Part shown: positions 34,317-42,633 of the stretch, in pieces | How the letters are laid out: every line of letters begins with the position of its first letter | How positions within the stretch are numbered: the first letter of the stretch is position 1 | NCBI RefSeq assembly: GCF_036246005.1 | Contig: NZ_CP109171.1 | Span: forward strand, 4,390,001-4,454,000 | Length of the DNA: 64,000 nt | Source of the DNA: Streptomyces sp. NBC_01723 | Lineage (GTDB): Bacteria; Actinomycetota; Actinomycetes; Streptomycetales; Streptomycetaceae | Direction of reading: 5' to 3' | The notes under the pieces: model-generated | Seen by the model: only the letters and a program-made list of their open reading frames with translations | Databases searched by the model: none | Told to the model about the DNA's origin: nothing | Program-made: the position numbers and the translations under genes

Positions 34317-34549
34317 AGCGCCTGACGCGTAGCAGATGGTTCTGCGCTGAGCTGACACAGAAACGCTGGACTGTGGCACGGCGTGGACGTACTGTCCGTG
34401 GTCGCTCGCGGTGCCGAGAGACCCGCGAGCAGAGAGGCAGCCTCCGGCGGTGCAACGCCGGAGGCCCCGAGACTCCCCAGCAATCCCGTGAGAACCGACC
34501 CGGCGGCAGGGGTGTGCAAACCCGAAACCGCCAGACGAGGAGCCGCCCA
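34317..34549. other. Intergenic region with hairpin, between xis-like and DUF3631 genes
   Basis: The 233-bp gap has a perfect 10-bp hairpin at 34,440-34,465 (GCCTCCGGCG and complement, 6-nt loop), which could be a terminator or attenuator. The DUF3631 ribosome-binding site GAGGAG lies at the end. I see no gene in it. Confidence 0.5.
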
Positions 34550-35851
34550 GTGCAACCCGAGAACTCCGAGTCCTATTCCGCCCCCGTACGAGCGGCTTGG
34601 CCCGCCACAGCCATCCCCGGCCGGCCCGGCGCCCACCTGAGTCCCGCGCAGGCCGACGGCAGGGTGGACCCGAGCGACGGTACGGACGATGACAGCGCCA
34701 ACGAGGCGGACCCGGCGATCGGCCTGGAGGCCATGCCCGACGCGGAGCCGACGGTCAGCTCGAAGGCTCTGGACGAGCTGCGCTCGCAGATAGCCCGGTT
34801 CGTGATCCCGCCCTCCTCTGAGGCACTGGACGCGATCACTCTGTGGGTGGCAGCGACACATCTCCAGCCGGCGTGGCAGCACGCCCCTCGGTTGGCAGTG
34901 GTGGGGCCGGCGAAGCGCTGCGGCAAGTCGCGGTTGCTGGACGTGCTGACCGAGACGGTCCACGAGCCCATGCTCACCATCAACACCACACCGGCGGCCA
35001 TCTTCCGCTCGATCCACGAGGACGAGCCGCCGACGTTGCTGGTGGACGAGGCCGACACCATCTTCGGCCCCAAGGTCGCGGAGAAGAACGAGGAGACGCG
35101 CGGCCTGCTCAACGCCGGCCATCAGCGCGGCCGGTACGTCACCCGGGTCGTCGGCAACGACCACACCCCGCACAAGTTCGCCACCTTCGCGATGGCGGCC
35201 ATCGCGGGAATCGGGGACCTGCCCGACACGGTCATGGACCGGTCGGTGGTCATCCGCATGCGGCGCCGGGCCGAGGGCGAGAAGGTCAAGCCCTTCCGCT
35301 CCCGCCGGGACATCCCCGCCCTGCACGAGCTGCGCGACCGCATCCACGCACTGGCCAGGCCGCTGCTGGAAGACGCCGCGAACCTGGAGCCGGACATGCC
35401 GGTCGAAGACCGCGCCGCCGACACGTGGGAGCCCTTGGTGATCGTCGCCGACCTGGCGGGCGGCCGCTGGCCCCGGCTGGCGCGGATCGCCTGCGCGCGG
35501 ATGGTCGCCGCCGAAGTGGCGGCAGAAGAGGACCACCCCAGCGGGGCGCGCATCCTCGCCGACATCCGTCGGGTCTTCTTCGCCCAGAGGGAGGCGGACA
35601 GCCTCTCCACCGAGGATCTTCTGCACTACCTGAACGCGGACGCCGAAGCCCCGTGGGGAGAGCGAGGCCGCTACGGCCTGACCGCCCGCGAACTCGGCGC
35701 AATGCTGCGCGACTACGACATCCGGCCCGGCAATGTACGCATGGCCGACCGGACTCAGCGCAAGGGCTACATGCGCCACAAGTTCCTCGACGCGTGGCGG
35801 CGGTACTGTCCGGCCGTCCACCCAGTCGACGCCCGCCGCGGCGAGAGCTGA
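34550..35851 (+). CDS. DUF3631 P-loop ATPase, probable replication protein
   Basis: A 433-aa protein with an N-terminal low-complexity region of about 75 residues and a P-loop domain: Walker A VGPAKRCGKSRLLDVL, Walker B PPTLLVDEADTIF, then HKFATFAMAAIAGIGDLPDTV and RSVVIRMRRR, which are characteristic of DUF3631. The C-terminal 120 residues form a helical DNA-binding-like domain. DUF3631 proteins occur in actinobacterial integrative elements, often with primases, and are likely helicases. Here no primase accompanies it. GTG at 34,550 follows GAGGAG; longer starts read the repeat-rich upstream region. Confidence 0.8.
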   Translation: MQPENSESYSAPVRAAWPATAIPGRPGAHLSPAQADGRVDPSDGTDDDSANEADPAIGLEAMPDAEPTVSSKALDELRSQIARFVIPPSSEALDAITLWVAATHLQPAWQHAPRLAVVGPAKRCGKSRLLDVLTETVHEPMLTINTTPAAIFRSIHEDEPPTLLVDEADTIFGPKVAEKNEETRGLLNAGHQRGRYVTRVVGNDHTPHKFATFAMAAIAGIGDLPDTVMDRSVVIRMRRRAEGEKVKPFRSRRDIPALHELRDRIHALARPLLEDAANLEPDMPVEDRAADTWEPLVIVADLAGGRWPRLARIACARMVAAEVAAEEDHPSGARILADIRRVFFAQREADSLSTEDLLHYLNADAEAPWGERGRYGLTARELGAMLRDYDIRPGNVRMADRTQRKGYMRHKFLDAWRRYCPAVHPVDARRGES

Positions 35852-36296
35852 TCCGCGCCTCCTGGTTGCCGTACTTGCCGTCCCTGCCGTGATCTCGCAG
35901 GTCAGACAGCACACCGGCAAGACGTCAGCCAGGGGCAAGACGGCAACGCAGGCGTTTCCAGGAGTGCTGCCCGCCGGAGACGCTGCCGAGATCCGTCTTG
36001 CCACGTCCCAGGCGTCCATGCCGTATCGCCGCAGCTCACAGCCTTGCCTATTGGGACGGACGGTGCTGCGCAGCCGTCCCTTCACGGGACACACCGACCC
36101 AAGCAAGCCCGCCCCGACGGCGCCTTTCTTGTCCCGAGTCGGGACAAGAACGCCGCACATCTGTCCCGACTCGGGACAAGACGCCAGCACCCGCCGGGAC
36201 GGCACATCAGGAGAGCTGCCGTCCCGCCATGACCTGCACGTGCAACGGCCGAGACGGCAAAGACGCCGCACACCGCTACCCCCAGGAGCCTTCCGC
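35852..36296. promoter_or_regulatory. Non-coding region with clustered GGGAC/GTCCC inverted repeats
   Basis: A 445-bp gap with no convincing gene. It contains a perfect 25-bp palindrome at 36,126-36,150 (half-site TTCTTGTCCCGA), a second 17-bp palindrome at 36,162-36,178 (TGTCCCGA-C-TCGGGACA) 32 bp away centre to centre, and two hairpins with the same core, 36,053-36,080 (GGGACGG arms) and 36,195-36,226 (CGGGACGGCA arms). Four dyads with a shared GGGAC/GTCCC core suggest a repressor-bound region, an origin of replication or an oriT. Confidence 0.65.
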
Positions 36297-37148
36297 TTGA
36301 CCACTCCGCCCCTCACGCAAGCCCCACAGCCGCACGATGACGTCCCCAGCGAAGGGCGACCGAAAAGGAAGGCTGACGCCGAGCAGTTCGCGCTCGGCGC
36401 GGCCGGCATCGTCATCGTCGCCCTGACCGCCGGAGCGTTCTGGCTCTCCTACGCGCACCTGGCTGACGTCGCCGGCCAGCACGGGCTCGGAGCGTCGCCC
36501 ATTCGCCGCTGGGCCTGGCCTGCCACCCTGGACGCGTTCATCGTCGCGGGCGAACTGCTCATGCTGCGCGCGGCACTGCGCCGCGTCACGGACCCGTGGG
36601 CGATCGCCGTGACCGCCGTCGGATCGGTCGGCTCCATAGCGCTGAACGTCGCCGGGGTCAGCGGCACGGGCAACGCACACCCTGTCCCGTTCCTCGACTA
36701 CGTGGTCGCCGCCGTCCCTCCGGCCGCCGCGATGGTCGCCTTCGGTGTCCTCATGCGACAGATCCACCAGCTCGTCGCGCCGTCCGACGACTCCCCGAAC
36801 ACCGGTTCCGTACAGACGCCGGAGCAAGCGGTCGGCGACTTCAGTCACAGCCACCTGCCAGACGCCGCTCCTGCCGGTTCACGAGCCGCCGGCGGTGAGC
36901 GGACGGAACCCGCGGCACAGGTTCCGGAGGGCAGACCGAGCGGTGGCCGTCCGGCGAAGGCGACCATCGCGGAGCTGGCGGATATCGGCCGGGCCGCCGG
37001 TCACCAGCACGGCAAACTCACGCGCGGCCTGCTCCGAGCGGCAGTGAAGGACCGGGACCTGACGATCGGCAGTGAGCGGCAGACCGAGGTGATGGAACTG
37101 CTTCGGCCGGAACTCGAAGCCGCCGGGATCGAGGTCTCCAGGCGCTGA
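36297..37148 (+). CDS. DUF2637 membrane protein (Spd-like)
   Basis: A 283-aa protein with four predicted membrane helices between about residues 30 and 150 (LGAAGIVIVALTAGAFWLSY, ATLDAFIVAGELLMLRAAL and later ones), then a disordered linker and a C-terminal helical domain (TIAELADIGRAAGHQHGKLTRG). It matches the DUF2637 family common on Streptomyces plasmids and integrative elements, where it is associated with transfer and spread. TTG at 36,297 follows AGGAG with good spacing; the longer same-frame ORF upstream crosses the repeat region and is not credible. A strong terminator follows. Confidence 0.75.
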   Translation: MTTPPLTQAPQPHDDVPSEGRPKRKADAEQFALGAAGIVIVALTAGAFWLSYAHLADVAGQHGLGASPIRRWAWPATLDAFIVAGELLMLRAALRRVTDPWAIAVTAVGSVGSIALNVAGVSGTGNAHPVPFLDYVVAAVPPAAAMVAFGVLMRQIHQLVAPSDDSPNTGSVQTPEQAVGDFSHSHLPDAAPAGSRAAGGERTEPAAQVPEGRPSGGRPAKATIAELADIGRAAGHQHGKLTRGLLRAAVKDRDLTIGSERQTEVMELLRPELEAAGIEVSRR

Positions 37149-37157
37149 CTGCCATGT

Positions 37158-37192
37158 GCTCGGGTGACCGGAACCCTTCCGGTCACCCGAGC
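37158..37192 (+). terminator. Terminator after the DUF2637 gene
   Basis: A perfect 16-bp stem, GCTCGGGTGACCGGAA and complement, around a CCC loop, 9 bp after the stop codon. Confidence 0.85.
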
Positions 37193-37210
37193 TCCGCCAG
37201 CCGCCCCGCA

Positions 37211-37231
37211 GATTTCCACACCTGTGGACAA
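37211..37231 (-). promoter_or_regulatory. DnaA-box-like sequence upstream of mobC
   Basis: Contains TTGTCCACA on the minus strand (37,223-37,231), the Streptomyces DnaA-box consensus, with an overlapping TTTCCACA on the plus strand at 37,213-37,220. Single site; could be chance, or mark a replication or transfer origin near mobC. Confidence 0.3.
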
Positions 37232-37296
37232 CACGACGACCACCGCCGGGCAGGCATCCTCGCCCCCGCCTGCCAGCCGTACCTGGAGCATCTTCC

Positions 37297-38031
37297 TTGA
37301 CGCACGACGAGCACCCGCCTGAAGACACCCATGATGAGACACCTGTGTCGTCGCATTCCCTGACGCTGCTGGGACGTCTACGGCGGGCGTTCGGACGGAC
37401 GGCCCCTGGCGGAGCCAGTAGTACCCCGAGTCCGACTCAAGGCCGGTCTTCGGGGGTCTCCGCCCCGGGGGTGGCGGAGACGGCCCGACGCCAGGGGGCG
37501 CCGGACCAGGGGGTCGGCGCCGAGGGCGGCCCCGACCCGGACACTCTGCACGCTGCCCAGCAGCAGATTCTCCGCCCCGAGCCCGCAGCCACCCCGGCGG
37601 CCGTTGAGCGAGACGTGCAGAGCGTCCAGCCAGCGATCCGTCGTTTCACCGGCACGAAGCGGACCATCCGTGTCGGTCCAATGCGGTTCACCAGCGACGA
37701 GCACGTCAGGCTCCAGGAGGCCGCCGCCGAGCACGGCTACAAGGGGGAGTCCGGTTTCGCCGCCGACATCGTCCTCGCCTTCATCAGCGGCCGGTTCACG
37801 GCGAACCTGCCGCTGTCCGAAGACCGCCGCCGCACTCATATGTTCCGCGCCCAGGTGCTGCGCGAGCTCAACCGCATCGGCGTCAACGTCAACCAGATCG
37901 CCCGCGCCCTCAACAGCGACCTGACTCCGCCCGACATCCGTCACCGTCTCGACGAACTGGACCGCCTGCTGGAGCTGATCGCCGAGGCCCTGCGTGAACC
38001 CGCTGGTGACAGGAAGGACCAGGCCGCGTGA
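37297..38031 (+). CDS. mobC: MobC-type relaxosome protein
   Basis: A 244-aa protein. The first 105 residues are low-complexity. The C-terminal domain (KRTIRVGPMRFTSDEHVRLQ, then MFRAQVLRELNRIGVNVNQIARALN) is a MobC-type domain with a ribbon-helix-helix-like DNA-binding start, which nicks or melts oriT together with a relaxase. The C-terminal HRLDELDRLLELIAEAL helix is typical. TTG start behind GGAG. It overlaps the relaxase gene by 4 bp, the usual MobC-MobA order. Confidence 0.85.
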   Translation: MTHDEHPPEDTHDETPVSSHSLTLLGRLRRAFGRTAPGGASSTPSPTQGRSSGVSAPGVAETARRQGAPDQGVGAEGGPDPDTLHAAQQQILRPEPAATPAAVERDVQSVQPAIRRFTGTKRTIRVGPMRFTSDEHVRLQEAAAEHGYKGESGFAADIVLAFISGRFTANLPLSEDRRRTHMFRAQVLRELNRIGVNVNQIARALNSDLTPPDIRHRLDELDRLLELIAEALREPAGDRKDQAA

Positions 38032-39740
38032 TCGCCGCCATCAAACCGGCCGGGTCCAACACCCGTGGCCTACTCGCCTACCTCTACGGCCCCGGCCGTC
38101 ACGACGAGCACACCGACCCGCACATCGTCGCCAGCTTTGCCATGCTCGGCATGCCCGACCCTGGCCGCGACGAGGACGCCACCCTCACCCAGCTCGCCCG
38201 CCACCTTGACGAGCCTGTCCAGCTCCGGAACAGCGAGTTCGGCAAGAAGGTCACCGACCACGTCTGGCACTGCCCCGTCCGCGCAGCCCCCGAAGACAGT
38301 CGCCTCTCGGACGCCGAGTGGGCCAAGATAGCCCAGCGGATCGTCGAAGCCGCCGACATCGCCCCCGCCGGAGACGACCTCGGCTGCCGTTGGATCGCCG
38401 TACGCCACGCCGACGACCACATCCACATCCTCGCCACCACCGTCCGCGAAGACGGCCGCCGCCCCAGGCTCCACGACAGCGGCGTCCGCGTCGGCGACGC
38501 CTGCCGCCAGATCGAGAAGGACTACGGCCTGCGCCAGCTGAAGAAGGGCGACCTCACGGCCGGACGCCGGTCCACCCAGGCCGAGATGCACAAGGCCGAA
38601 CGGCTCGGCTGGGAACAGACCAGCCGCGACTGGCTCCAGGACCGCATCCGTGCCGCCATTCCCCACGCCAGCAGCGCCGAGGAACTTCTCGCCTACCTCG
38701 AAGCAGACAACATCGCGGTCAAACCCCGCCGCGGACCGTCCGGAGACCTCCTCGGCTACGCCGTCGGCCGACCGGGCGACCTCAACAACGACGGCGAACA
38801 GATCTTCCACCCTGGTGGAAAGATCGCCCCCGACCTCACGCTTCCCAAACTCAAGGCCCGCCTCGAAACCACCGTGCTGGAGGAGCACCCCACCGCCCGC
38901 CGCGACCAACCTGCCACCCCCTGGCACCAGGCCACCGACGCCCTCGACACCCTCCGCACCGACATGGCCGACGACACTCATGCCCAGGCCCACATCACCG
39001 CGCTCGGCGAACTCATCGAAGCGACTGCCCAGAAAGCCCCCGCCCACCTCCAGGCCGAACTCCGAGCCGCGTCACGAGCTTTCGCCCGTGCCCAGCGCTC
39101 CCAGATCCGCGCCGAGAACCAGGCCGCCCACACCCTGCGCACTGCCGCCCGCGACATCGCCCACACCGCCACCGGTCCCGACGCAAGCGTCCTGGCCACC
39201 CTGCTCGCCGCCCTCGTTTGGGCTACGGTCCTCGCCGCCCACTGGCACGACGCGAAGAGCCACGCTCACCAGACCGAAGCCGCCTGCCAGGCCCTTCACC
39301 ACGTTCAGGTGGCAGCCGATCAGGCCCTCACACCTGTTCTCGACGGCCTCGCCACCCGTCAACCGAGCGAGCAGGCTCGCCGGACCCTCGTCCACGACGT
39401 CTGCGCCGCCATCCCCAACCACGCCGACCGCATTCTCAGCGATCCCGCCTGGCCCGCCCTCGCCGCCGTCCTCGCCGATGCCGAAGCCGGCGGCCACGAG
39501 CCCCACCAGCTCCTCAAGGAAGCCGCCGCCCAACGTGAACTCACCACCGCCCGCCAACCCGCACGGGTCCTGATCACACGCATCCAGCACACGAGCCGCA
39601 ACCCGGCGCCGAACCTCCGAGCCGAAGCCGCCCGCCGACGGACCACCATGCGGCTATCCGCGCTTGGACCCGCACTGGATGGGACACAGCCCGCCTCGCC
39701 ATTGGTGTCCGTGCACCCGAACAACCGCCCACGGCGGTGA
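38028..39740 (+). CDS. mobA: Relaxase/mobilization nuclease
   Basis: A 570-aa relaxase that would nick oriT and lead single-stranded transfer. Motif III, the metal-binding HxDxxHxH, is seen as RHADDHIHILA near residues 127-134; a Tyr-containing N-terminal segment (RGLLAYLYGPG) could hold the nucleophile of motif I. The remaining two thirds is a helical region with a hydrophobic patch (LATLLAALVWATVLAAHW). Family is MOBP-like, the class partnered with MobC. GTG start overlaps the mobC stop. Relaxase-driven transfer is uncommon in Streptomyces, where TraB-mediated double-strand transfer dominates. Confidence 0.87.
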   Translation: MIAAIKPAGSNTRGLLAYLYGPGRHDEHTDPHIVASFAMLGMPDPGRDEDATLTQLARHLDEPVQLRNSEFGKKVTDHVWHCPVRAAPEDSRLSDAEWAKIAQRIVEAADIAPAGDDLGCRWIAVRHADDHIHILATTVREDGRRPRLHDSGVRVGDACRQIEKDYGLRQLKKGDLTAGRRSTQAEMHKAERLGWEQTSRDWLQDRIRAAIPHASSAEELLAYLEADNIAVKPRRGPSGDLLGYAVGRPGDLNNDGEQIFHPGGKIAPDLTLPKLKARLETTVLEEHPTARRDQPATPWHQATDALDTLRTDMADDTHAQAHITALGELIEATAQKAPAHLQAELRAASRAFARAQRSQIRAENQAAHTLRTAARDIAHTATGPDASVLATLLAALVWATVLAAHWHDAKSHAHQTEAACQALHHVQVAADQALTPVLDGLATRQPSEQARRTLVHDVCAAIPNHADRILSDPAWPALAAVLADAEAGGHEPHQLLKEAAAQRELTTARQPARVLITRIQHTSRNPAPNLRAEAARRRTTMRLSALGPALDGTQPASPLVSVHPNNRPRR

Positions 39741-39876
39741 GGGCGCTGGCTCAGCCATCAAGCCCGGTCCGCGCACTTTTCCCTGAGAGGCTTGCCGTCA
39801 GATGCGGGCCGGGCGGCGCGGCCGGGGCTGTCCAGGAACCGCACACCCCCGACCACCGCGGTCTTCGCGGTCGTCC

Positions 39877-40299
39877 TCACGCGGCCGTTGGCTTGGTTTT
39901 CGTGCGGGCCTGTTGCAGCAGCTCCCGTAGCCAGCCCATCACACCCGCAGAATCCTGGGTGCGGTCGATCTCGCTGAGGACGATCTCCAAAATTTCCCGA
40001 ACGCCCGCCACGTCTTCCTTGTAGTAGGCGTCGCGGACGCCCTCGCGGATCGAGTCCTCGGTGAAGGTCGCGTAGATACCGAGGAACTGGCGCACCATGA
40101 GCCCGCTGGTCTGCCGTGGGTCGTAGACGATGTGGTGGCCGCCGTTGTCGAGCCGGTGATTGAAGTACTCATCCGGGCCGAGCGGGGCCTGTTCGATGTG
40201 GAGGTGCTGGCTGCCAAGCCCGTCGGGCAGCCGCCCGAAGTGGTCGCGCATGCGGTCGCGGAAGGCGTCGAAGCCAGCACGCGTGGTCAACGTCGTCAT
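39877..40299 (-). CDS. Hypothetical protein, 140 aa
   Basis: A 140-aa protein with a His-rich middle (SQHLHIEQAPLG, NRLDNGGHHIVYDP in part) and a helical C-terminal half (VAGVREILEIVLSEID). No family recognised. It is the last gene of a three-gene operon with 4-bp ATGA overlaps, downstream of the DUF6907-like gene, separated from the convergent relaxase by 136 bp. Confidence 0.6.
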   Translation of the reverse strand: MTTLTTRAGFDAFRDRMRDHFGRLPDGLGSQHLHIEQAPLGPDEYFNHRLDNGGHHIVYDPRQTSGLMVRQFLGIYATFTEDSIREGVRDAYYKEDVAGVREILEIVLSEIDRTQDSAGVMGWLRELLQQARTKTKPTAA

Positions 40300-40502
40300 A
40301 CCGTCACCTCCGTCGACTCGCTGAGGACGTTACGCATCGCCGCTTCGACGGCGGCCCTCGGGGATTCGCAGACGATGATGCGGACGATCACCTCGTCGGC
40401 GAACTTCTCCACGGCAGGGGGGCACGAGCCGATTTCCTGCATCTTGGTACGGAACGCTTCCACCTCGGCGATGGCGCGTTCGGTGACGGACGTGGCCTTC
40501 AT
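40296..40502 (-). CDS. Hypothetical protein, 68 aa
   Basis: A 68-aa alpha/beta-looking protein (VIVRIIVCESPRAAVEAAMRNVL) with no recognised family. Start and stop codons overlap both neighbours by 4 bp, which supports it as a coupled gene. Confidence 0.55.
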   Translation of the reverse strand: MKATSVTERAIAEVEAFRTKMQEIGSCPPAVEKFADEVIVRIIVCESPRAAVEAAMRNVLSESTEVTV

Positions 40503-41074
40503 GCTGCCACCCCCGGAAGGTTGACGTACTCGGTGCGGACGTTGACGAGCTGGGCGTGGGCCTCGCGCAGGGAATCGACCCGCTTCTGCAGGCGGCCGAT
40601 GATCACCTGCAGTGTGTCCGGTTCGAGGTACTCGATGTAGTGGTCATCGAAGACCTCAATGGCCACGAAGGGCAGCCTCTCCGCTGGCCGTGCCGAGAAG
40701 GGGTAGGACTCGATCTGCCAGTTGAGGAAGCGGAAGTCCTCCGGGCCCCGCGTGTTGCACAGCGGGCCATAGAGGGGCAGCTCGTCGGCTGTGCCGGGGA
40801 TGCTGCAGTAGATGTCGTGCGGGTGTGTGGGCGTGTTGCTGTCTGCCCTATGGTCGACTGTGCAACCGGGCATGCAGGCCACGGTCACATTTTCACCTGT
40901 GACGGTGGTGAAGGTGAATGCCCGCTGGACAGGGGCCCCTCCCACGGCGGGCTCGCTGTCGGCCGGGGCTGTGGGGACGGGCTGAAGCCGGGCAGCCCGG
41001 CCAGCGCTCCCGAGAGGCTGGCTGATGTGGCCCTCGTGACCGTTGCCGCTGGTGGTCGTTGGCGTGTTTTCCAT
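40499..41074 (-). CDS. DUF6907-like protein (element 2 copy)
   Basis: A 191-aa protein homologous to the 229-aa protein of element 1 at 4,745-5,434. Shared order: NVTVACMPGCTVDH (versus NVTCMAGCNTAHWE), a central Cys (IYCSIPG), a PLCNTRGPEDFRFLNWQIE segment, the FDDHYIEYLEPDTLQVIIGRLQ helix, and a final REAHAQLVNVRTEYV helix. The motif with two Cys and a His may bind zinc. Function unknown. First gene of its operon, with 284 bp of non-coding DNA ahead. Confidence 0.72.
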   Translation of the reverse strand: MENTPTTTSGNGHEGHISQPLGSAGRAARLQPVPTAPADSEPAVGGAPVQRAFTFTTVTGENVTVACMPGCTVDHRADSNTPTHPHDIYCSIPGTADELPLYGPLCNTRGPEDFRFLNWQIESYPFSARPAERLPFVAIEVFDDHYIEYLEPDTLQVIIGRLQKRVDSLREAHAQLVNVRTEYVNLPGVAA

Positions 41075-41358
41075 GCTTTGTCTCCTCTGTTACGGGAGCC
41101 GGGCTTTGGCCTCACCTCCGGTGTTGAACCCACCGGCCGGGGCCCTCCCTTTGGTGATACGCGCCCTGCCGAACGGGGTCGAGGAAGCTGTCCCGTTCGA
41201 GGGGTCCAGGCACGGACCAGGTCTTCTCGAGGCAACTGGTGCGTAGAATGCGCCGTTTCAGTTGGCGGGGTGACTCACTGGGTACCTCCTCGGCCAGGGC
41301 CTGCAGGAGCGACCGGGATCGCTTACGTCTCAGGCGAGACGTCAACCTCCTCGTGGCC

Positions 41359-42312
41359 TCACTCGCTTGCGAGCAGCTCATAAGCTTCCCCGGCACAACC
41401 CCATGACAGCGTGACGCCAGTGCCCCCGTGCCCATAGTTGTGCACGACCAAGGCGCCGTCCTCCCGCCGGTCAGCGCCCACCCGGACCGTAGCCCGGGTG
41501 GGCCGGGTACCGATCCGATGCTCCAGAACGTTGGCGGTGGTGAGACGGGGTTCGACCTCGGCGCAGCGGGCCAGGATGCTGGCCGCCGCCCTGTCGTCGG
41601 AGGCTTGGCCACCTTCACCGTCGATGGCCGTGCCGCCCAGGACGACGGTGTCGCCGTGTGGGTAGAAGCACAGCAGGTCCGGTGAGAGGCCGGTGTCCTC
41701 GGAAAAGAACTCGGTCAACCCTGGGTTGGTGACGACGACGTGCTGGCCGCGGATGGGCCGCAGGTCAGGGTCAGGGAGTAGATCCTTGGCACCGAGGCCC
41801 GTACAGTTGACGATCACGGTGGCCGGGCCGGCGTCCGAGAGTGAGGCCAGTCGTCGCCGCTCGACTGTTCCCCCAGCGGCATCAAACCGATGCAGGAGGT
41901 AGTCGAGGTAGGTGGGCATGTCGATCAGCGGCACGGTGAACCGGTAGCCGGCCGAGAAACCGGCCGGTAGTTCAGCTGGCCCACACGGCCGGAAGCCGGG
42001 CAGGGCGGTCGCCCAGTCTGGTGGCGCCTCGGCCGTGCGGGATGCCTCGATGCCGCTGGTGAGCCGGACGCCCGTGGCCGGATCCTCGGCCAGCTCACGG
42101 AAGATTTCCAGCGACCGTTGTCCCCACTGGTTGACCTTGTCCCTCGGTTCGACCAGGTACGGACCCCACATCGCCCCGGCCGCCAGCGAGGTGACGCCCG
42201 GCACCTCCTCGGCGAAGACATGCACCGAGACGCCGGCCTCGGCGAGAACGACGGCGGTGGTGAGCCCTGCCACCCCAGCCCCGACAACAACAACACGTTC
42301 CCCTGCGGCCAT
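41359..42312 (-). CDS. D-amino-acid-oxidase-like FAD oxidoreductase
   Basis: A 317-aa flavoprotein with the dinucleotide-binding start RVVVVGAGVAGLTTAVVLAE, and the C-terminal FAD-binding VVHNYGHGGTGVTLSWGCA. IRGQHVVV and the RVGADRRED region fit the DAAO fold, which deaminates D-amino acids with hydrogen peroxide release. The closest alternative is a glycine-oxidase-like enzyme. It stands alone, with no amino-acid transport or racemase nearby. Possible uses are D-amino-acid catabolism or peroxide production; neither is supported directly. Confidence 0.85.
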   Translation of the reverse strand: MAAGERVVVVGAGVAGLTTAVVLAEAGVSVHVFAEEVPGVTSLAAGAMWGPYLVEPRDKVNQWGQRSLEIFRELAEDPATGVRLTSGIEASRTAEAPPDWATALPGFRPCGPAELPAGFSAGYRFTVPLIDMPTYLDYLLHRFDAAGGTVERRRLASLSDAGPATVIVNCTGLGAKDLLPDPDLRPIRGQHVVVTNPGLTEFFSEDTGLSPDLLCFYPHGDTVVLGGTAIDGEGGQASDDRAAASILARCAEVEPRLTTANVLEHRIGTRPTRATVRVGADRREDGALVVHNYGHGGTGVTLSWGCAGEAYELLASE

Positions 42313-42633
42313 GATCCTGACCGTAACGGCCCCGGTGACGTCGACGCGGCGTGTCAGCGGGGCGCGCCCAGCACATCGGGCGCAATCCTGCCCACATCCC
42401 GCGAGCCGAAGCCGCCCGCTGGCACACCACCCGTGGCGTCGTCAACGATCTCGGTCATCCCCCGCGCTCTCCGCAGACTGAGCCGCCGCTCTGTCCGATC
42501 CGAGTCGCTGGCACCGCAGGCAGAGGGAAGCGTTCGGGCCTTCGTCTTGGGGAAGGCCCGGACGCCGTGACCCGCCCTAGCCGCCAGCGCTCACACCGCG
42601 GGGGACGGCGGGCGCCTGCGACCAGGGCGGGAG
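42313..42633. other. Intergenic region with relaxase 3' remnant
   Basis: The 321-bp gap has no complete gene. On the plus strand at about 42,370-42,460, one frame reads IGRNPAHIPRAEAARWHTTR, which resembles the C-terminus of the relaxase in this element (SRNPAPNLRAEAARRRTTM). A 17-bp exact match (GAGCCGAAGCCGCCCGC) occurs at 42,403-42,419 and 39,619-39,635. It is likely a decayed relaxase end left by recombination. It is also the upstream region of the DAAO-like gene. Confidence 0.5.
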
